A stretch of DNA of 64,000 nt, from NCBI RefSeq assembly GCF_900107845.1, contig NZ_FNRM01000013.1, positions 1-64,000 on the forward strand, read 5' to 3'. Every line of letters starts with the position of its first letter. Position 1 is the stretch's first letter. The notes below the pieces were generated by a model that was not told where the DNA came from, made no database searches, and saw only the letters and a list, made by a program, of their open reading frames with translations. This document shows, one piece after another, positions 27,091 to 36,518 of this stretch. The translations under genes were made by a program, and so were the position numbers. This DNA comes from Alkalimonas amylolytica. Lineage in GTDB: Bacteria > Pseudomonadota > Gammaproteobacteria > Enterobacterales > Alteromonadaceae.

Positions 27091-28526
27091 ACCGAGTCGA
27101 ACAGAACCTGCTGCATGCCCATGAACTGACCGAGCAGCATCTGCAACAGAATTTAAGCTATTTGCTGCAGCACCAGCTGGACTATGCCGATCTGTATTTT
27201 CAATCCAGCGTGCATGAGTCCTGGGTGCTGGAAGACGGCCTGGTGAAAGACGGCTCGTTTAATATTGAGCAAGGCGTAGGCGTTCGTGCCATCAGCGGAG
27301 AAAAAACTGGTTTTGCCTATGCCGATACCATCAGCCAGGACGCGTTGTTGCAAACGGCCAGCGCCGCACGGGGTATTGCCAATCAGGGCCAGCAAGGCAG
27401 TGTCAAAGCCTTTAGCCGGCGCGAAAATCAGGCGATTTATTTGCCGTGTGAGCCACTGCAGAGTTTAAATAATACCGAAAAAGTGGCCTTACTGCATCAC
27501 ATCGAAGCCTATATCCGTACATTGGATGCTCGGGTCAAGCAGGTCATGGTTAGTTTATCCGGCGTGTACGAAGAAATATTGGTGGTGGCCAGTGATGGTA
27601 CTTTTGCCACCGATATCCGGCCTTTGATCCGACTCAATTGTTCGGTGTTACTGCAGCAGGGGGATCGTCGCGAGCGTGGCAGTGCTGGCGGTGGTGGTCG
27701 CAGCAATTACGATTATTTCACCGCCGAAGTCGATGGTGGTCCGCGCTGGCAACACTATGCCCGTGAAGCGGTACGGATGGCGCAGGTGAATCTGACCGCT
27801 ATTGATGCTCCGGCTGGTACCATGCCCGTGGTACTGGGTGCAGGCTGGCCTGGTGTCTTGCTGCACGAAGCGGTCGGCCATGGCCTTGAAGGCGACTTTA
27901 ACCGCAAAGGCTCCTCCACCTTCAGTGGCCGTATTGGTCAGCAGGTGGCGTCCAAGCATTGTACCATCGTCGATGATGGCACCCTGGCACATCGCCGTGG
28001 TTCGCTCAATGTTGATGATGAGGGTACGCCTTCGCAGTACAATGTCCTGATTGAAAATGGCATTTTAAAAGGCTATATGCAGGATAAGCACAACGCCATG
28101 CTGATGAACACCGCGCCAACTGGCAATGGCCGGCGGGAGACCTTTGCCCACCTGCCGATGCCACGTATGACCAACACCTACATGCTGGCCGGCCAGCATG
28201 CACCGGAAGAGATTATCGCCAGCGTGAAAAAGGGCATCTATGCGCCGAACTTTGGCGGCGGTCAGGTCGATATCACCTCCGGCAAATTTGTATTCTCGGC
28301 CTCGGAAGCCTATCTGATTGAGCATGGCAAGATCACCGCCCCGATCAAAGGGGCGACCCTGATTGGCAATGGCCCTGCTGCGATGCAGCAAGTGTCGATG
28401 GTTGGCAATGACCTGGCACTGGATACCGGCGTTGGTGTCTGTGGCAAACAAGGTCAGAGCATCCCGGTCGGTGTTGGACAACCCACGCTGAAGCTGGATG
28501 CCATGACCGTTGGTGGCACTCAGTAA
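27087..28526 (+). CDS. tldD: Metalloprotease TldD
   Basis: This 479-residue TldD-family zinc protease shows the [11 protein letters not shown] metal-binding motif near residue 257 and the conserved [11 protein letters not shown] and C-terminal domains. In E. coli it forms a heterodimer with TldE/PmbA that trims modified peptides and degrades unfolded peptides. PmbA is encoded in this window at 33976. The ATG overlaps the stop of the nitrilase-family gene (ATGA). Confidence 0.97.
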   Translation: MNRVEQNLLHAHELTEQHLQQNLSYLLQHQLDYADLYFQSSVHESWVLEDGLVKDGSFNIEQGVGVRAISGEKTGFAYADTISQDALLQTASAARGIANQGQQGSVKAFSRRENQAIYLPCEPLQSLNNTEKVALLHHIEAYIRTLDARVKQVMVSLSGVYEEILVVASDGTFATDIRPLIRLNCSVLLQQGDRRERGSAGGGGRSNYDYFTAEVDGGPRWQHYAREAVRMAQVNLTAIDAPAGTMPVVLGAGWPGVLLHEAVGHGLEGDFNRKGSSTFSGRIGQQVASKHCTIVDDGTLAHRRGSLNVDDEGTPSQYNVLIENGILKGYMQDKHNAMLMNTAPTGNGRRETFAHLPMPRMTNTYMLAGQHAPEEIIASVKKGIYAPNFGGGQVDITSGKFVFSASEAYLIEHGKITAPIKGATLIGNGPAAMQQVSMVGNDLALDTGVGVCGKQGQSIPVGVGQPTLKLDAMTVGGTQ

Positions 28527-28678
28527 GCCTGAGGTAGCCTGTCGATGTGGAGGCCTTCTTGCTGGTGCAATCAGTTTGCCAGCCAGGCGGTCAGTGAGTA
28601 CACTCAGGCACTTTCAATAGTCGTTTTATCAACCCGCCTCAGAGCGGGCTTAGACCCGAACCCTTACAGGAAGAAGTT

Positions 28679-29674
28679 ATGGCAGCATTTGGTACCGTTT
28701 TTATGCCAGAAATGGCAATGGCCCGCTTCAGTGAAGGCGCCTGGAGCAGCGCAGAGATCGTTTCATCCAACAACATCAGCCTGCACCCGGGTGCCCATGT
28801 GCTGCACTACGCCAGCACCTGCTTTGAAGGTTTAAAAGCGTTTCGGCATGAGGATGGCTCCATTCATCTGTTCCGGATGGATCGCAACGTCGCCCGGATG
28901 CAACAAAGCAGTCAGCTGCTGTCTTTGCCAGCGTTTGAAGCACCAATGCTGGAGCAGATGATCATCGACATCGTGCGGCGCTTTGCTGCCGAAGTACCGG
29001 CCCCGCCGGGCTCGATGTACATCCGGCCCACCCATATCGGTACCGAAGCGGCTATCGGCAAAGCGGCGGCGCCTACGGCGTCATCTTTGCTGTATGTGTT
29101 GCTCTCCCCGGTAGGCGATTACTTTGCAGGTGGTGCCAAGCCGCTGCGCCTGCTGCTGGAAGAAAACGGTGCCCGCTGCGCTGCCCATATGGGCATGGTG
29201 AAAAGCGGTGGCAACTACGCCAGCGCACTGCAGCCCATTTTAAAAGCCCGCGCCAGTGTGCAGGCTGATCAGGTGCTGTTTTGCCCGGGCGGCGATGTAC
29301 AGGAAACCGGCGCTGCCAACTTCCTGCTGATTGACGGCAACGAAATCATTACCAAGGCGCTCGATACCAGCTTCCTGCACGGGGTAACCCGCGATTCCAT
29401 TTTAACGCTGGCGCGCGATCTGGGCATGACAGTCTCAGAGCGCGAACTAACGGTTGAAGAGCTGCTGGAGCGAGCGGCCAAGCCGGGCGCCGAAGCGGCT
29501 CTGTCTGGCACGGCAGCGGTGCTGACGCCGGTAGGCACCTTGATCCGTGGTACCCAGGAGCATCAGGTCGGCAGCGGCGAAGCCGGCCCGATCACCATGA
29601 AACTGCGCCAGGCACTGAATGCCATTCAGTGGGGCAAAGCCGAAGACAAGCACGGCTGGCTGCGCAAAGTCTAA
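28679..29674 (+). CDS. ilvE: Branched-chain-amino-acid aminotransferase
   Basis: This 331-residue class IV PLP aminotransferase converts the 2-oxo acids of leucine, isoleucine and valine to the amino acids. The PLP lysine is in MVKSGGNYA (about Lys175). FEGLKAF, YIRPTHIGTE and the C-terminal GTAAVLTPVG are typical BCAT motifs. It has its own AGGAAG ribosome binding site after a 152-base gap that contains a small GC hairpin (CCCGC-CTCAGA-GCGGG, about 28636-28651). It ends with a terminator. The leuABCD genes later in the window feed the same pathway. Confidence 0.93.
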   Translation: MAAFGTVFMPEMAMARFSEGAWSSAEIVSSNNISLHPGAHVLHYASTCFEGLKAFRHEDGSIHLFRMDRNVARMQQSSQLLSLPAFEAPMLEQMIIDIVRRFAAEVPAPPGSMYIRPTHIGTEAAIGKAAAPTASSLLYVLLSPVGDYFAGGAKPLRLLLEENGARCAAHMGMVKSGGNYASALQPILKARASVQADQVLFCPGGDVQETGAANFLLIDGNEIITKALDTSFLHGVTRDSILTLARDLGMTVSERELTVEELLERAAKPGAEAALSGTAAVLTPVGTLIRGTQEHQVGSGEAGPITMKLRQALNAIQWGKAEDKHGWLRKV

Positions 29675-29695
29675 AAACTGCGCTGCTGTATTCGC

Positions 29696-29727
29696 CAAAG
29701 GCCCTTGAGTGGGCCTTTGTTGTTTCC
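29696..29727 (+). terminator. Intrinsic terminator after ilvE
   Basis: The CAAAGGCCC / GGGCCTTTG stem with a TTGAGT loop is followed by a T-rich stretch, 21 bases after the ilvE stop. Confidence 0.85.
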
Positions 29728-29833
29728 GCGCATTCAGCGGCCCAAAATCAAAGGCATTAAAGAGTACTTTTAGTAGTAACTTCGGCAGCAATAGGGCGAG
29801 GCTTGCTAAACTCACCTGCTATGAGAAAAGCTT

Positions 29834-31102
29834 TTAGTGTGGATTTGTGGTAGGTATTCTAGCGCAGATAGTCTCATTCAACTTGTGGCAGAGCATACCA
29901 TCCTCCAGCCAGGGTAGTTCACCGGTATATGGGTTTGGATAATTGTGTGGATTAGGCAAGCTATCTTGCGGACGCTCTATAACGGCACGCAGTAATTGCA
30001 ATCGAAGGTCTAGTTCCAGCACAGGGATTTGGATGTTTAAAAAGCGTGGAACCATGATTTGAAAGAGCAGCTCACCAGTGATGTTGCGGTAGTTGCGCAG
30101 CAGAAAAAGCCAATGAGGCTCCTGCGACTGACGCAACTTTTGGTTATGTGTCTGAATCCGATGATCCGCTTCATGGATGGCCGCAACAAGTTCTGAATGT
30201 GGAGTATCATCGACAATTATTTTCAATTGGTAGAAGGCGGCCATTCGGTTCAGAGTCATCTGGGGTTTATAGAGCAAACGATTGGTGTTGGGGTGTTTGC
30301 TTAATGGTAAGAGCATCGAAGCACTGTCGAGAAACATATGTTGCCACAGGGTGTTCATCAAGAGCTCTTCTGGTTTGAGTGGTGCCAGAGCGTTCTCAAA
30401 CACAGACCAGTTTGAGTAGTCTGCTTGGGCAAGCTTAAGCAATAAGGGCTGGAAAAAAGCCTCCGCATAAATCACCGGGAGGATTTGCAGTTCCAGCTGA
30501 TTCGTTCCTGCCATCAAGGTACGTTGCAGTTGGAACAAGGATGCAAGCTTTTGCGCCGCTACCTCCAATTGCCGGTCTTCAATCAGGTACAGAATGTCTA
30601 GAAAAGCGAGCTGGTAAAGCTGATCCAGTTGTTCAAAGTCTGTGGTCGCTATTCGGGCATCAATGTTAGTGAAGTTGTCCAAGTTACTGAGCTGATAGAG
30701 TCCGTCAAGTAACAGTGTGAATTCACTTAACTTAGCTGCTATTTGTGGGCGCTTTAGCAAGAGCCGCGCAACACAGGCTTCATCAAGGTGGGGATCACAG
30801 CTGGGTAGCGTTTCAGTAAAGGGTTTAAGCTCAGGTACGGTTGGGTAGCTATGTTTTATGCGCGACCACTCTCTGTACACGGCTTCCTGGGTATAGTGGG
30901 CTAGCCCTCGCTCGTAATTAAGTCCTTGCACACTGAGTCCCATTAAGTGTATGTGAACATTGTTCTCTAGCATAATGGGTTTTTCAGCCTGTTTTAACCA
31001 GGCTTGGGTATCTGGATGAAGTGGGTCATCACGCAGGAGTTGAATGGTGCCGTATAGCAGGATGCTGAGCACAAGCAGTCCAAGCCAATGCATTTTCTTC
31101 AT
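29834..31102 (-). CDS. Uncharacterised membrane-anchored protein
   Basis: This 422-residue protein belongs to no family I recognise. An N-terminal signal anchor (WLGLLVLSILLYGTIQLL) is followed by a long, mostly helical, leucine- and glutamine-rich domain that should be periplasmic. Four cysteines are present, in SCDPHLDEACV and near the C-terminus (MLCHKL, TICAR), so disulphides are possible. The second of two adjacent ATGs is chosen because AAGGAG lies five bases ahead of it. Codon use looks like that of its neighbours. It lies in a tail-to-tail position with ilvE, and the next upstream gene starts a separate bPH2 pair. Confidence 0.75.
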   Translation of the reverse strand: MKKMHWLGLLVLSILLYGTIQLLRDDPLHPDTQAWLKQAEKPIMLENNVHIHLMGLSVQGLNYERGLAHYTQEAVYREWSRIKHSYPTVPELKPFTETLPSCDPHLDEACVARLLLKRPQIAAKLSEFTLLLDGLYQLSNLDNFTNIDARIATTDFEQLDQLYQLAFLDILYLIEDRQLEVAAQKLASLFQLQRTLMAGTNQLELQILPVIYAEAFFQPLLLKLAQADYSNWSVFENALAPLKPEELLMNTLWQHMFLDSASMLLPLSKHPNTNRLLYKPQMTLNRMAAFYQLKIIVDDTPHSELVAAIHEADHRIQTHNQKLRQSQEPHWLFLLRNYRNITGELLFQIMVPRFLNIQIPVLELDLRLQLLRAVIERPQDSLPNPHNYPNPYTGELPWLEDGMLCHKLNETICARIPTTNPH

Positions 31103-31139
31103 CATCGCTCCTTAATAAGAAAGGCATACCACCCAGTGG

Positions 31140-32711
31140 TTACATCCAACCTTTGTTGCTGCTTTGTGCCTGATACAGGGCGTCATTGGCGATCTGTTCT
31201 GCATCCTCTGCCGGCATGTAGGGGATGGTCAGGCTGCCGGAGGCAAACACCAACTGCAGATGGCGTAGCCTGGCGCGACGCATCAGCCAGTGCTGCTGAC
31301 GGGAGACTTGCTGCAGTTTGTACAGCGGCACGCAGAAATAATCCACCCCTATGACGCCGCGGCGCAAGTACAGGTAGTGGTCGTCGGTGGCATAGCCAAA
31401 GCGGCGCCAGCGCAGCAGCAGGAGTCCCAGTAGCAGCACAAAAAGTGGTAACAGCAGATTGGCCAGCAGTGCATCGTCCGGCCGCAGCGCCCACTGGCTA
31501 ATGCCAAGCGCAGGCAGCCAGAACAGCAGCAGGCTGGGTAAGACAAAGCGCCAGTTCACCGGCCGAAAACGTACGCGTGGCAGTTGCTGATCCGAGTATG
31601 CTTCGCTCAGTAATTGCTGCGCCTCGCTCGGGGGCAGGGCAGGTACCATGATTTTGCCATGTTCAGCGTGGCTTTGGGCGGCGCTCATCGGCGCCTGCAC
31701 CTGCTCGTAGCGAAGATTGCAACGGCCAAAGACTTTATCCAGCCAGTCCTGCTGCAGCCGGATCCACTGCAAACGGGAAGGTTTCATACTGATTTCATGC
31801 CGGGTCAGCAGGCCACTACGGCGGACATAGCGATCTGCGCTGCGTACCAACCGAAACTGGTAGTAGCTGAGCACCGAGGCGGCAATGGAAAACAGAGTGA
31901 TCAGCAGCATAATTAGCATGGTGAAGGCAAGTACCGCCAGCCCAAGCCAGAGCCAGGATTGCTGCTCTGGGTTAAACCAGTGGCTAATGTCCAGCCCCAG
32001 GCGTTTAAACAGATCACCAAGTATCATGGTCAGCTGGTTGTAAAACGGAGCCGCCAGGCCAAGAGCCAGCATTACTCTGTTGTTGCTGATGCCATAAAGT
32101 ACCAAATCGCCGACCGAGCGACTGCAGAGCAAGGTTTCATTGTTGGCTGCTTTGGCGGCATTTTGCTGATGATGCTGCTCAGGATCAGTTGGTGTATGTG
32201 GGCTAAGCTGCTGCACCGCATAAATAGCTTGTTGCAGCTCGGTGGCTAGCGCCTTGGGTAAGGCGGCGAGTTGCGCTTCCTGCTGGTTGGAGCCTGCTGT
32301 ATCCAGTTGCAGGCAGAGGTGCCCGGTAGGTCGGTAATACAGCGGCTGCTGCAGCCGTACATTCTGGATACGGTTAAAGGGTAGATTCAGTTGTTTTTTG
32401 CGCAGCACACCGGAGCGGATTTCCACCGTCTCGCCGGTGACACGAAAGCGAAATGCCAGATAGCGCAGCAAGGCAATGGTGAGCAGCAGTGCAAGAATGG
32501 CCAGCAAAGCCAGTGCAAAATAACCAGGGTAGCGTTTGATGCCCTGATAAAACACCAGCAAGGTCGGTGCCAGATAAGCCATATTGCCAAAGACGGCTTT
32601 GATAAGGCGTAAACAAAAGTACAGCAGTGCGATCGGCGAGACCCGCTGCCATTGCTGCAGGGTCTGCAACTGGGCTGTTGCCGCCTGGCTGCTCACTGAC
32701 TGCTTAGTCAT
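31140..32711 (-). CDS. PH domain-containing membrane protein (YdbT-like, bPH2)
   Basis: This 523-residue membrane protein resembles B. subtilis YdbT and related proteins with repeated bacterial PH2 domains next to paired membrane helices. Three repeats can be seen. Each has a hydrophobic hairpin (about 45-90, 230-270, 385-430) followed by a beta-rich block with FRVTGETVEIRSGVLRKKQ, RSADRYVRRSGLLTRHE or YLYLRRGVIGVDYFCVPL. The start MTKQSVSS overlaps the end of the preceding ydbS-like gene; a much longer in-frame extension lies inside that gene and is rejected. The function is unknown; a membrane stress role is suggested for relatives. Confidence 0.85.
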   Translation of the reverse strand: MTKQSVSSQAATAQLQTLQQWQRVSPIALLYFCLRLIKAVFGNMAYLAPTLLVFYQGIKRYPGYFALALLAILALLLTIALLRYLAFRFRVTGETVEIRSGVLRKKQLNLPFNRIQNVRLQQPLYYRPTGHLCLQLDTAGSNQQEAQLAALPKALATELQQAIYAVQQLSPHTPTDPEQHHQQNAAKAANNETLLCSRSVGDLVLYGISNNRVMLALGLAAPFYNQLTMILGDLFKRLGLDISHWFNPEQQSWLWLGLAVLAFTMLIMLLITLFSIAASVLSYYQFRLVRSADRYVRRSGLLTRHEISMKPSRLQWIRLQQDWLDKVFGRCNLRYEQVQAPMSAAQSHAEHGKIMVPALPPSEAQQLLSEAYSDQQLPRVRFRPVNWRFVLPSLLLFWLPALGISQWALRPDDALLANLLLPLFVLLLGLLLLRWRRFGYATDDHYLYLRRGVIGVDYFCVPLYKLQQVSRQQHWLMRRARLRHLQLVFASGSLTIPYMPAEDAEQIANDALYQAQSSNKGWM

Positions 32712-33246
32712 GCTGGCGGCTACTCTTGTGCTGCAGAATAAACTGGCGGATTTTCTTCGCCTCTGCCAGCGGTAAGCCGGGAATTTCAAAGGTATGCAAG
32801 GCACCACCGGCACTGAACACCTGCAAGGTCGCCAGCCCGGCCCGGCGCTCTATCGGGCCACGTTTTAACTCAATGTGCTGAATGCGCAAAATAGGTTGGG
32901 TAACACTTTTTTCAAACCAGAGACCACTGTGAAAGCTGAGATCGTGCTCACGCAGCGCATAGCGCTTGCGAGGGAAGGCCAGGTAGCAATACAGGGTCAC
33001 CCACAAGCTGCCGGCAATCAGCAGGCCAGCAAAAGCCAGCAGGATGTGCTGGTTGGGCTCGCTTGGTTGCCAGAACGGCTGCAACCAGAAAGCCAGCGCC
33101 AGCAGTACCAGCAACAGGCTGGTGGCACTGTTCAGCCACAGGGCTAAACGGCTGTAGCGGGGCGATAACGGTTGCCAGTCGAGCTGCTGTAGATCGGGCA
33201 GTTGCTCGGGCTGAACCGGACTATTGTGGAAAGTCGTCGTATCCAT
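32704..33246 (-). CDS. PH domain-containing membrane protein (YdbS-like, bPH2)
   Basis: This 180-residue protein has two membrane helices (about 33-55 and 68-90) and one bPH2 domain (about 95-165, with RYALREHDLSFHSGLWFEK and LKRGPIERRAGLATLQVF). It is the usual partner of the YdbT-like protein, whose start overlaps its stop by eight bases. The two are almost certainly co-translated and may form a complex in the membrane. Confidence 0.87.
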   Translation of the reverse strand: MDTTTFHNSPVQPEQLPDLQQLDWQPLSPRYSRLALWLNSATSLLLVLLALAFWLQPFWQPSEPNQHILLAFAGLLIAGSLWVTLYCYLAFPRKRYALREHDLSFHSGLWFEKSVTQPILRIQHIELKRGPIERRAGLATLQVFSAGGALHTFEIPGLPLAEAKKIRQFILQHKSSRQHD

Positions 33247-33335
33247 GCGGCAGGCTTCATGATCACCATCTGTAAGCAGAATGGTAACTGATTTTACCGC
33301 ATGGCACTATCTTCATCTTTGGCTGCAGCTTCGGC

Positions 33336-33869
33336 TTAGTCTTCAGGCTGCTCTGCGGCGGTAATGTATGGGCGCAGCAATTGGAATAACTCGCGAAACG
33401 CCTTTGGTGGTTGCTGTTTCTGTTGTTCTTTTTGCGCCTGACGGATCAGCTGGCGCAGTTGCTGAACATCCACGTCCGGGTATTCGGCGACAAAGTGGGT
33501 AACGGCATCTTTTTCTTCAAGCAGACGATCACGCCACTGTTCCACTTGGTGGAACTTACGAGTGGCGGCCTGATTGGTGTTGCGAATCAGCGCCAGTGCC
33601 TGCTCGATGGGCTCGATATCCCGGCTACGCATTAGGCGGCCAATAAACTGAATATGGCGACGCAGGGCTTCACGCTTGCTCGATAACTTATCGGCCAGCA
33701 ACAAGGCATCTTTCAATTCGTCGTCCATCGGTACCTTGGCGCGGGAAGCAGGCGCCAGTGCCAGCAGTTCTTCGCCCAGTTTTTGCAGCGCTTCCATTTC
33801 GCGCTTTACCAGGCTTTTACTCTTGAGCTCTTCGTCTTCATCCCAGTCGCCGTGGAGAAATTCTGTCAT
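33336..33869 (-). CDS. darP: DarP (YjgA), ribosome biogenesis factor
   Basis: This 177-residue, highly charged helical protein of the DUF615 family binds late 50S precursors and supports peptidyl-transferase centre maturation. The family signature is visible in SKSLVKREMEALQKLGEEL, RRHIQFIGRLMRS and AFRELFQLLRPY. It is divergent from pmbA with about 106 bases between the coding starts, the same pairing as yjgA-pmbA in E. coli. Confidence 0.94.
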   Translation of the reverse strand: MTEFLHGDWDEDEELKSKSLVKREMEALQKLGEELLALAPASRAKVPMDDELKDALLLADKLSSKREALRRHIQFIGRLMRSRDIEPIEQALALIRNTNQAATRKFHQVEQWRDRLLEEKDAVTHFVAEYPDVDVQQLRQLIRQAQKEQQKQQPPKAFRELFQLLRPYITAAEQPED

Positions 33870-33975
33870 CTTGTCACTTATCTGAGTACACTATATGGCA
33901 TCATTATAACGTATCGCAGTGGGAAAGAGCAGCGCATTGCAAAGAGTGTGCTCTTTATTGCAGGAACGAGGGGCT

Positions 33976-35334
33976 ATGCAAGTAACGCAGCAGCAAATAC
34001 AGCAAGACATCCAGCAGGAAATTTCGGAAGTCAAAGAAGCAGTCAGCCAGGTGCTGGCGCATGCCAAACGGCTGGGAGCCAGCAGCGCTGAGGCGTCGAT
34101 GAGCCGCACCCGTGGCCTGAGTGTCGAAACCCGTCATGGCGAGGTGGAAACGCTGGAGTTTAATCAGGACGGTGGCCTTGGCATCAGTCTGTACTTTGGT
34201 CAGCGCAAAGGCTCGGCCTCGACGGCTGATTTAAGCCCGCAAGCACTGCAGCGTGCGGTCGAAGCAGCGGTAGATATTGCTCGCTATACCTCGGAAGACC
34301 CCTGCGCCGGTGTTGCTGAAGCAAGTTGGCTGGAGTTTAGTCCGCCGGAGCTGGACTTGTTTCACCCCCATGACGTGGATACAGCCGAAGCCATTGCCAG
34401 CTGCGCTCGCGCCGAGCAAGCCGCTTTTGATTACGACAGCCGTATTGTAAACTCGGAAGGGGCTTCGTTTTCGTCGCATCAGGGCATCAAGGTCTATGGC
34501 AACAGTCATGGCCAGTTGGTGGGGTATCCCAGCAGCCGGCACAGCATGAGTTGTGTGATGATCGGTAAAACCGAGCAGGATATGCAGCGCGATTACAGCT
34601 ACAGTGTGCATCGTGATTTTACCAAACTGCTCAGCCCGGAGCAGGTGGGTCGTGAAGCTGCCGAGGAAACCGTCGCCCGGTTGGATGCGCGCCAGGTGCC
34701 GACCGAAAAAGTGCCGGTGATTTTCCGCGCGGATATCGCCAGCAGCTTGTTTGGTCATCTGGTCAGTGCCATCAGCGGTGGCAGCATCTATCGACAGTCC
34801 AGCTTCTTGCTGGATAAGTTGGGGCAGCGGATTTTCCCGGAGCATTTGAACATCATCGAGCGGCCTCATCTATTGCAGGGGCTGGCATCCAGTCCTTTTG
34901 ATGGCGAAGGGGTGAAAACCCGTGATTTAGCCGTGATCGAACAGGGTGTACTGACCAGCTGGTTGCTGACCAGTTATTCGGCCCGCAAACTGGGCCTGGC
35001 CAGTACCGGCCATGCCGGTGGTATCCATAACTGGCAGGTACAGCATGGCGAGCAGGGTTTAGCAGCGCTTTGTCAGCAAATGGGCCGTGGCCTGTTGGTG
35101 ACCGAGCTGATGGGGCAAGGGGTGAATACTGTAACCGGTGATTATTCGCGCGGTGCTGCAGGTTTTTGGGTAGATAACGGCGAAATTCAGTTCCCGGTGG
35201 CAGAAGTCACCATTGCCGGCAACCTGAAAGAGATGTTCCAGCGCATTGTCGCCATTGGTAAGGATGTAGATGTGCGCGGCGGCGTGCAAACCGGCTCGGT
35301 ATTGATTGAATCGATGCAGCTGGCTGGAAATTAA
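33976..35334 (+). CDS. pmbA: PmbA/TldE, metalloprotease partner subunit
   Basis: This 452-residue TldE-type subunit pairs with TldD to form the active peptidase that matures microcins and CcdA-like peptides in E. coli. It lacks the zinc HExxxH of TldD, as expected. The family motifs GLSVETRHGEVETLEFNQDG, GGSIYRQSSFLLD and the C-terminal GNLKEMFQRIVAIGKD are present (each cited in part). The chosen ATG has a GAGGGG ribosome binding site; an in-frame upstream start would add 19 unconserved residues. A hairpin terminator follows. Confidence 0.95.
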   Translation: MQVTQQQIQQDIQQEISEVKEAVSQVLAHAKRLGASSAEASMSRTRGLSVETRHGEVETLEFNQDGGLGISLYFGQRKGSASTADLSPQALQRAVEAAVDIARYTSEDPCAGVAEASWLEFSPPELDLFHPHDVDTAEAIASCARAEQAAFDYDSRIVNSEGASFSSHQGIKVYGNSHGQLVGYPSSRHSMSCVMIGKTEQDMQRDYSYSVHRDFTKLLSPEQVGREAAEETVARLDARQVPTEKVPVIFRADIASSLFGHLVSAISGGSIYRQSSFLLDKLGQRIFPEHLNIIERPHLLQGLASSPFDGEGVKTRDLAVIEQGVLTSWLLTSYSARKLGLASTGHAGGIHNWQVQHGEQGLAALCQQMGRGLLVTELMGQGVNTVTGDYSRGAAGFWVDNGEIQFPVAEVTIAGNLKEMFQRIVAIGKDVDVRGGVQTGSVLIESMQLAGN

Positions 35335-35351
35335 TGGTGCATGCAGTAAAC

Positions 35352-35385
35352 ACAGACCCGCGATTGCGGGCCTGTTGCTTTTTAC
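35352..35385 (+). terminator. Terminator hairpin after pmbA
   Basis: CAGACCCGC-GATT-GCGGGCCTG forms a GC-rich hairpin followed by TTGCTTTTT. It lies between the convergent pmbA and CBS genes and could serve both, though the T-run is better on the plus strand. Confidence 0.7.
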
Positions 35386-35397
35386 ACGCGTCCTGGG

Positions 35398-35958
35398 TCA
35401 GGCCAGCACTGAATCAAACAACTGCAAAAAAGTGGGCGCAGGGGTGACCTTCAGCGGTAGTTGCAAGCGCTTAGCAATGGCTTCACTGCTTAGTACGCCG
35501 CGGATTTGATGACTGTTGCGATCCAGCACCAAACAAAACGCCTCACCTTCGCGCTGCAAGGTGCTCAGCACATCACTTATTTTGCTGCGCAGCAGATCCT
35601 GATACGCCACTGCTTTTAACCGGCTGCGTGGCAGCATCAAGTCCCGGACGGTGATCTCATCGCGGGCTTCGCCCATCACCACCCGGCGCATAATGCTTTG
35701 CGCTGATACTTGTTGTGGGCTGATCAGGCCAATCAGTTCTTCGTTAGCATCTACCACAAGTTTGAGCGTGCTGTGTTCGCGTTCCAGCATCATCAGTGCC
35801 TCGGTGGCTGGAGTTTCGGCTTCCAGTAGACTGGGTTGATGCTGCTGAAAATCGGTCAGCCAGTGGATAGCGGCTGTGCTAAGTTCCTGCTGATGGCATT
35901 CATTGGGTTGCACCAGATGATCGTTGGCATCCAGTGAGTAAAGGGTCAGGTGTTTCAT
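35398..35958 (-). CDS. CBS domain-pair protein
   Basis: This 186-residue cytoplasmic protein has two CBS motifs forming one Bateman module (about 55-115 and 122-180; for example LKLVVDANEELIGLIS and FCLVLDRNSHQIRGVLSS). Such modules bind adenine nucleotides or similar ligands and regulate partner proteins; no effector domain is attached. The start MKHLTLYS has GGAGG seven bases upstream. Immediately ahead of this ribosome binding site is a strong hairpin. A longer in-frame start would run through the hairpin and is unlikely. Confidence 0.85.
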   Translation of the reverse strand: MKHLTLYSLDANDHLVQPNECHQQELSTAAIHWLTDFQQHQPSLLEAETPATEALMMLEREHSTLKLVVDANEELIGLISPQQVSAQSIMRRVVMGEARDEITVRDLMLPRSRLKAVAYQDLLRSKISDVLSTLQREGEAFCLVLDRNSHQIRGVLSSEAIAKRLQLPLKVTPAPTFLQLFDSVLA

Positions 35959-35970
35959 GGTCAATCCTCC

Positions 35971-35993
35971 GCAGCAGCCGTTCAAGCTGCTGC
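35971..35993 (-). promoter_or_regulatory. Stem-loop abutting the ribosome binding site of the CBS gene
   Basis: An 8-bp perfect inverted repeat (GCAGCAGC / GCTGCTGC) with a 7-base loop ends one base before the GGAGG of the CBS gene, on the minus strand. There is no T-run, so it is not an intrinsic terminator. It could affect translation or mRNA stability. Confidence 0.4.
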
Positions 35994-36040
35994 AACAAAG
36001 CAGTTGGACTCCGTCGCCGGAGCAAAAAATGACTGTTGTG

Positions 36041-36355
36041 TTAGCAGGATAAAACCGGAGGAGCCCTGGCAAGATTGGCACTTCGAACCGTGGCCAGTGC
36101 CATGCGAGCAGCTGAGTTAATGGTGCTGAGGAGGCTGGTTACCCGCTGTGGCTGGGCGCTTGTGGTAGCAGCATCACTATCATCGTGATTGTCATCGTAC
36201 GACTTGGAGCGTTGTACCCAGTCACTGTTGTGTTGCAACAGAGCAGCAATGCTGTTCTGCTGCGCCAAAACCGAGGCTTCACTGCTGGCATAGGGCTGTG
36301 ACTGGCTAAAGCCAGTAACCAGCAACAACAACCAAAGTGAACGGATCAGCTGCAT
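36041..36355 (-). CDS. Small secreted protein, unknown function
   Basis: This reading frame codes for 104 residues with a convincing signal peptide (MQLIRSLWLLLLVTGFSQSQ), then a low-complexity mature part rich in S, A, D and Q with a DDNHDDSD acidic cluster and a C-terminal cysteine. No family is recognised and no clear ribosome binding site precedes the ATG, so the gene call is tentative. It lies upstream of the CBS gene on the same strand, 82 bases away. Confidence 0.45.
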   Translation of the reverse strand: MQLIRSLWLLLLVTGFSQSQPYASSEASVLAQQNSIAALLQHNSDWVQRSKSYDDNHDDSDAATTSAQPQRVTSLLSTINSAARMALATVRSANLARAPPVLSC

Positions 36356-36479
36356 GACAGTGCCATAAAAGAACGAACGATCTTAAGATGGCGCTCGGCT
36401 GCGGAAAATGCAAGAGGGACCTGTTAAAAAAAGACCGATTTGCGATAGTCGGCCCCTGCCGCTCCATCGAACAAACAGT

Positions 36480-36504
36480 AAGCCGCAAAGTTTGATTTGC
36501 GGCT
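36480..36504 (-). terminator. Hairpin after the DUF3149 gene, possible terminator
   Basis: AGCCGCAAA-TCAAAC-TTTGCGGCT is a 9-bp perfect stem on the minus strand, about 15 bases after the small membrane-protein gene. The following TACTGTTTGTT is only moderately T-rich. Confidence 0.55.
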
Positions 36505-36518
36505 GAGGCGCTAAGGAC

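Noticed and set aside
36009-36022. CTCCG-GCGA-CGGAG hairpin as terminator of the small secreted-protein gene
   Set aside because: On the gene's strand the T-run precedes rather than follows the stem, so it is not an intrinsic terminator.
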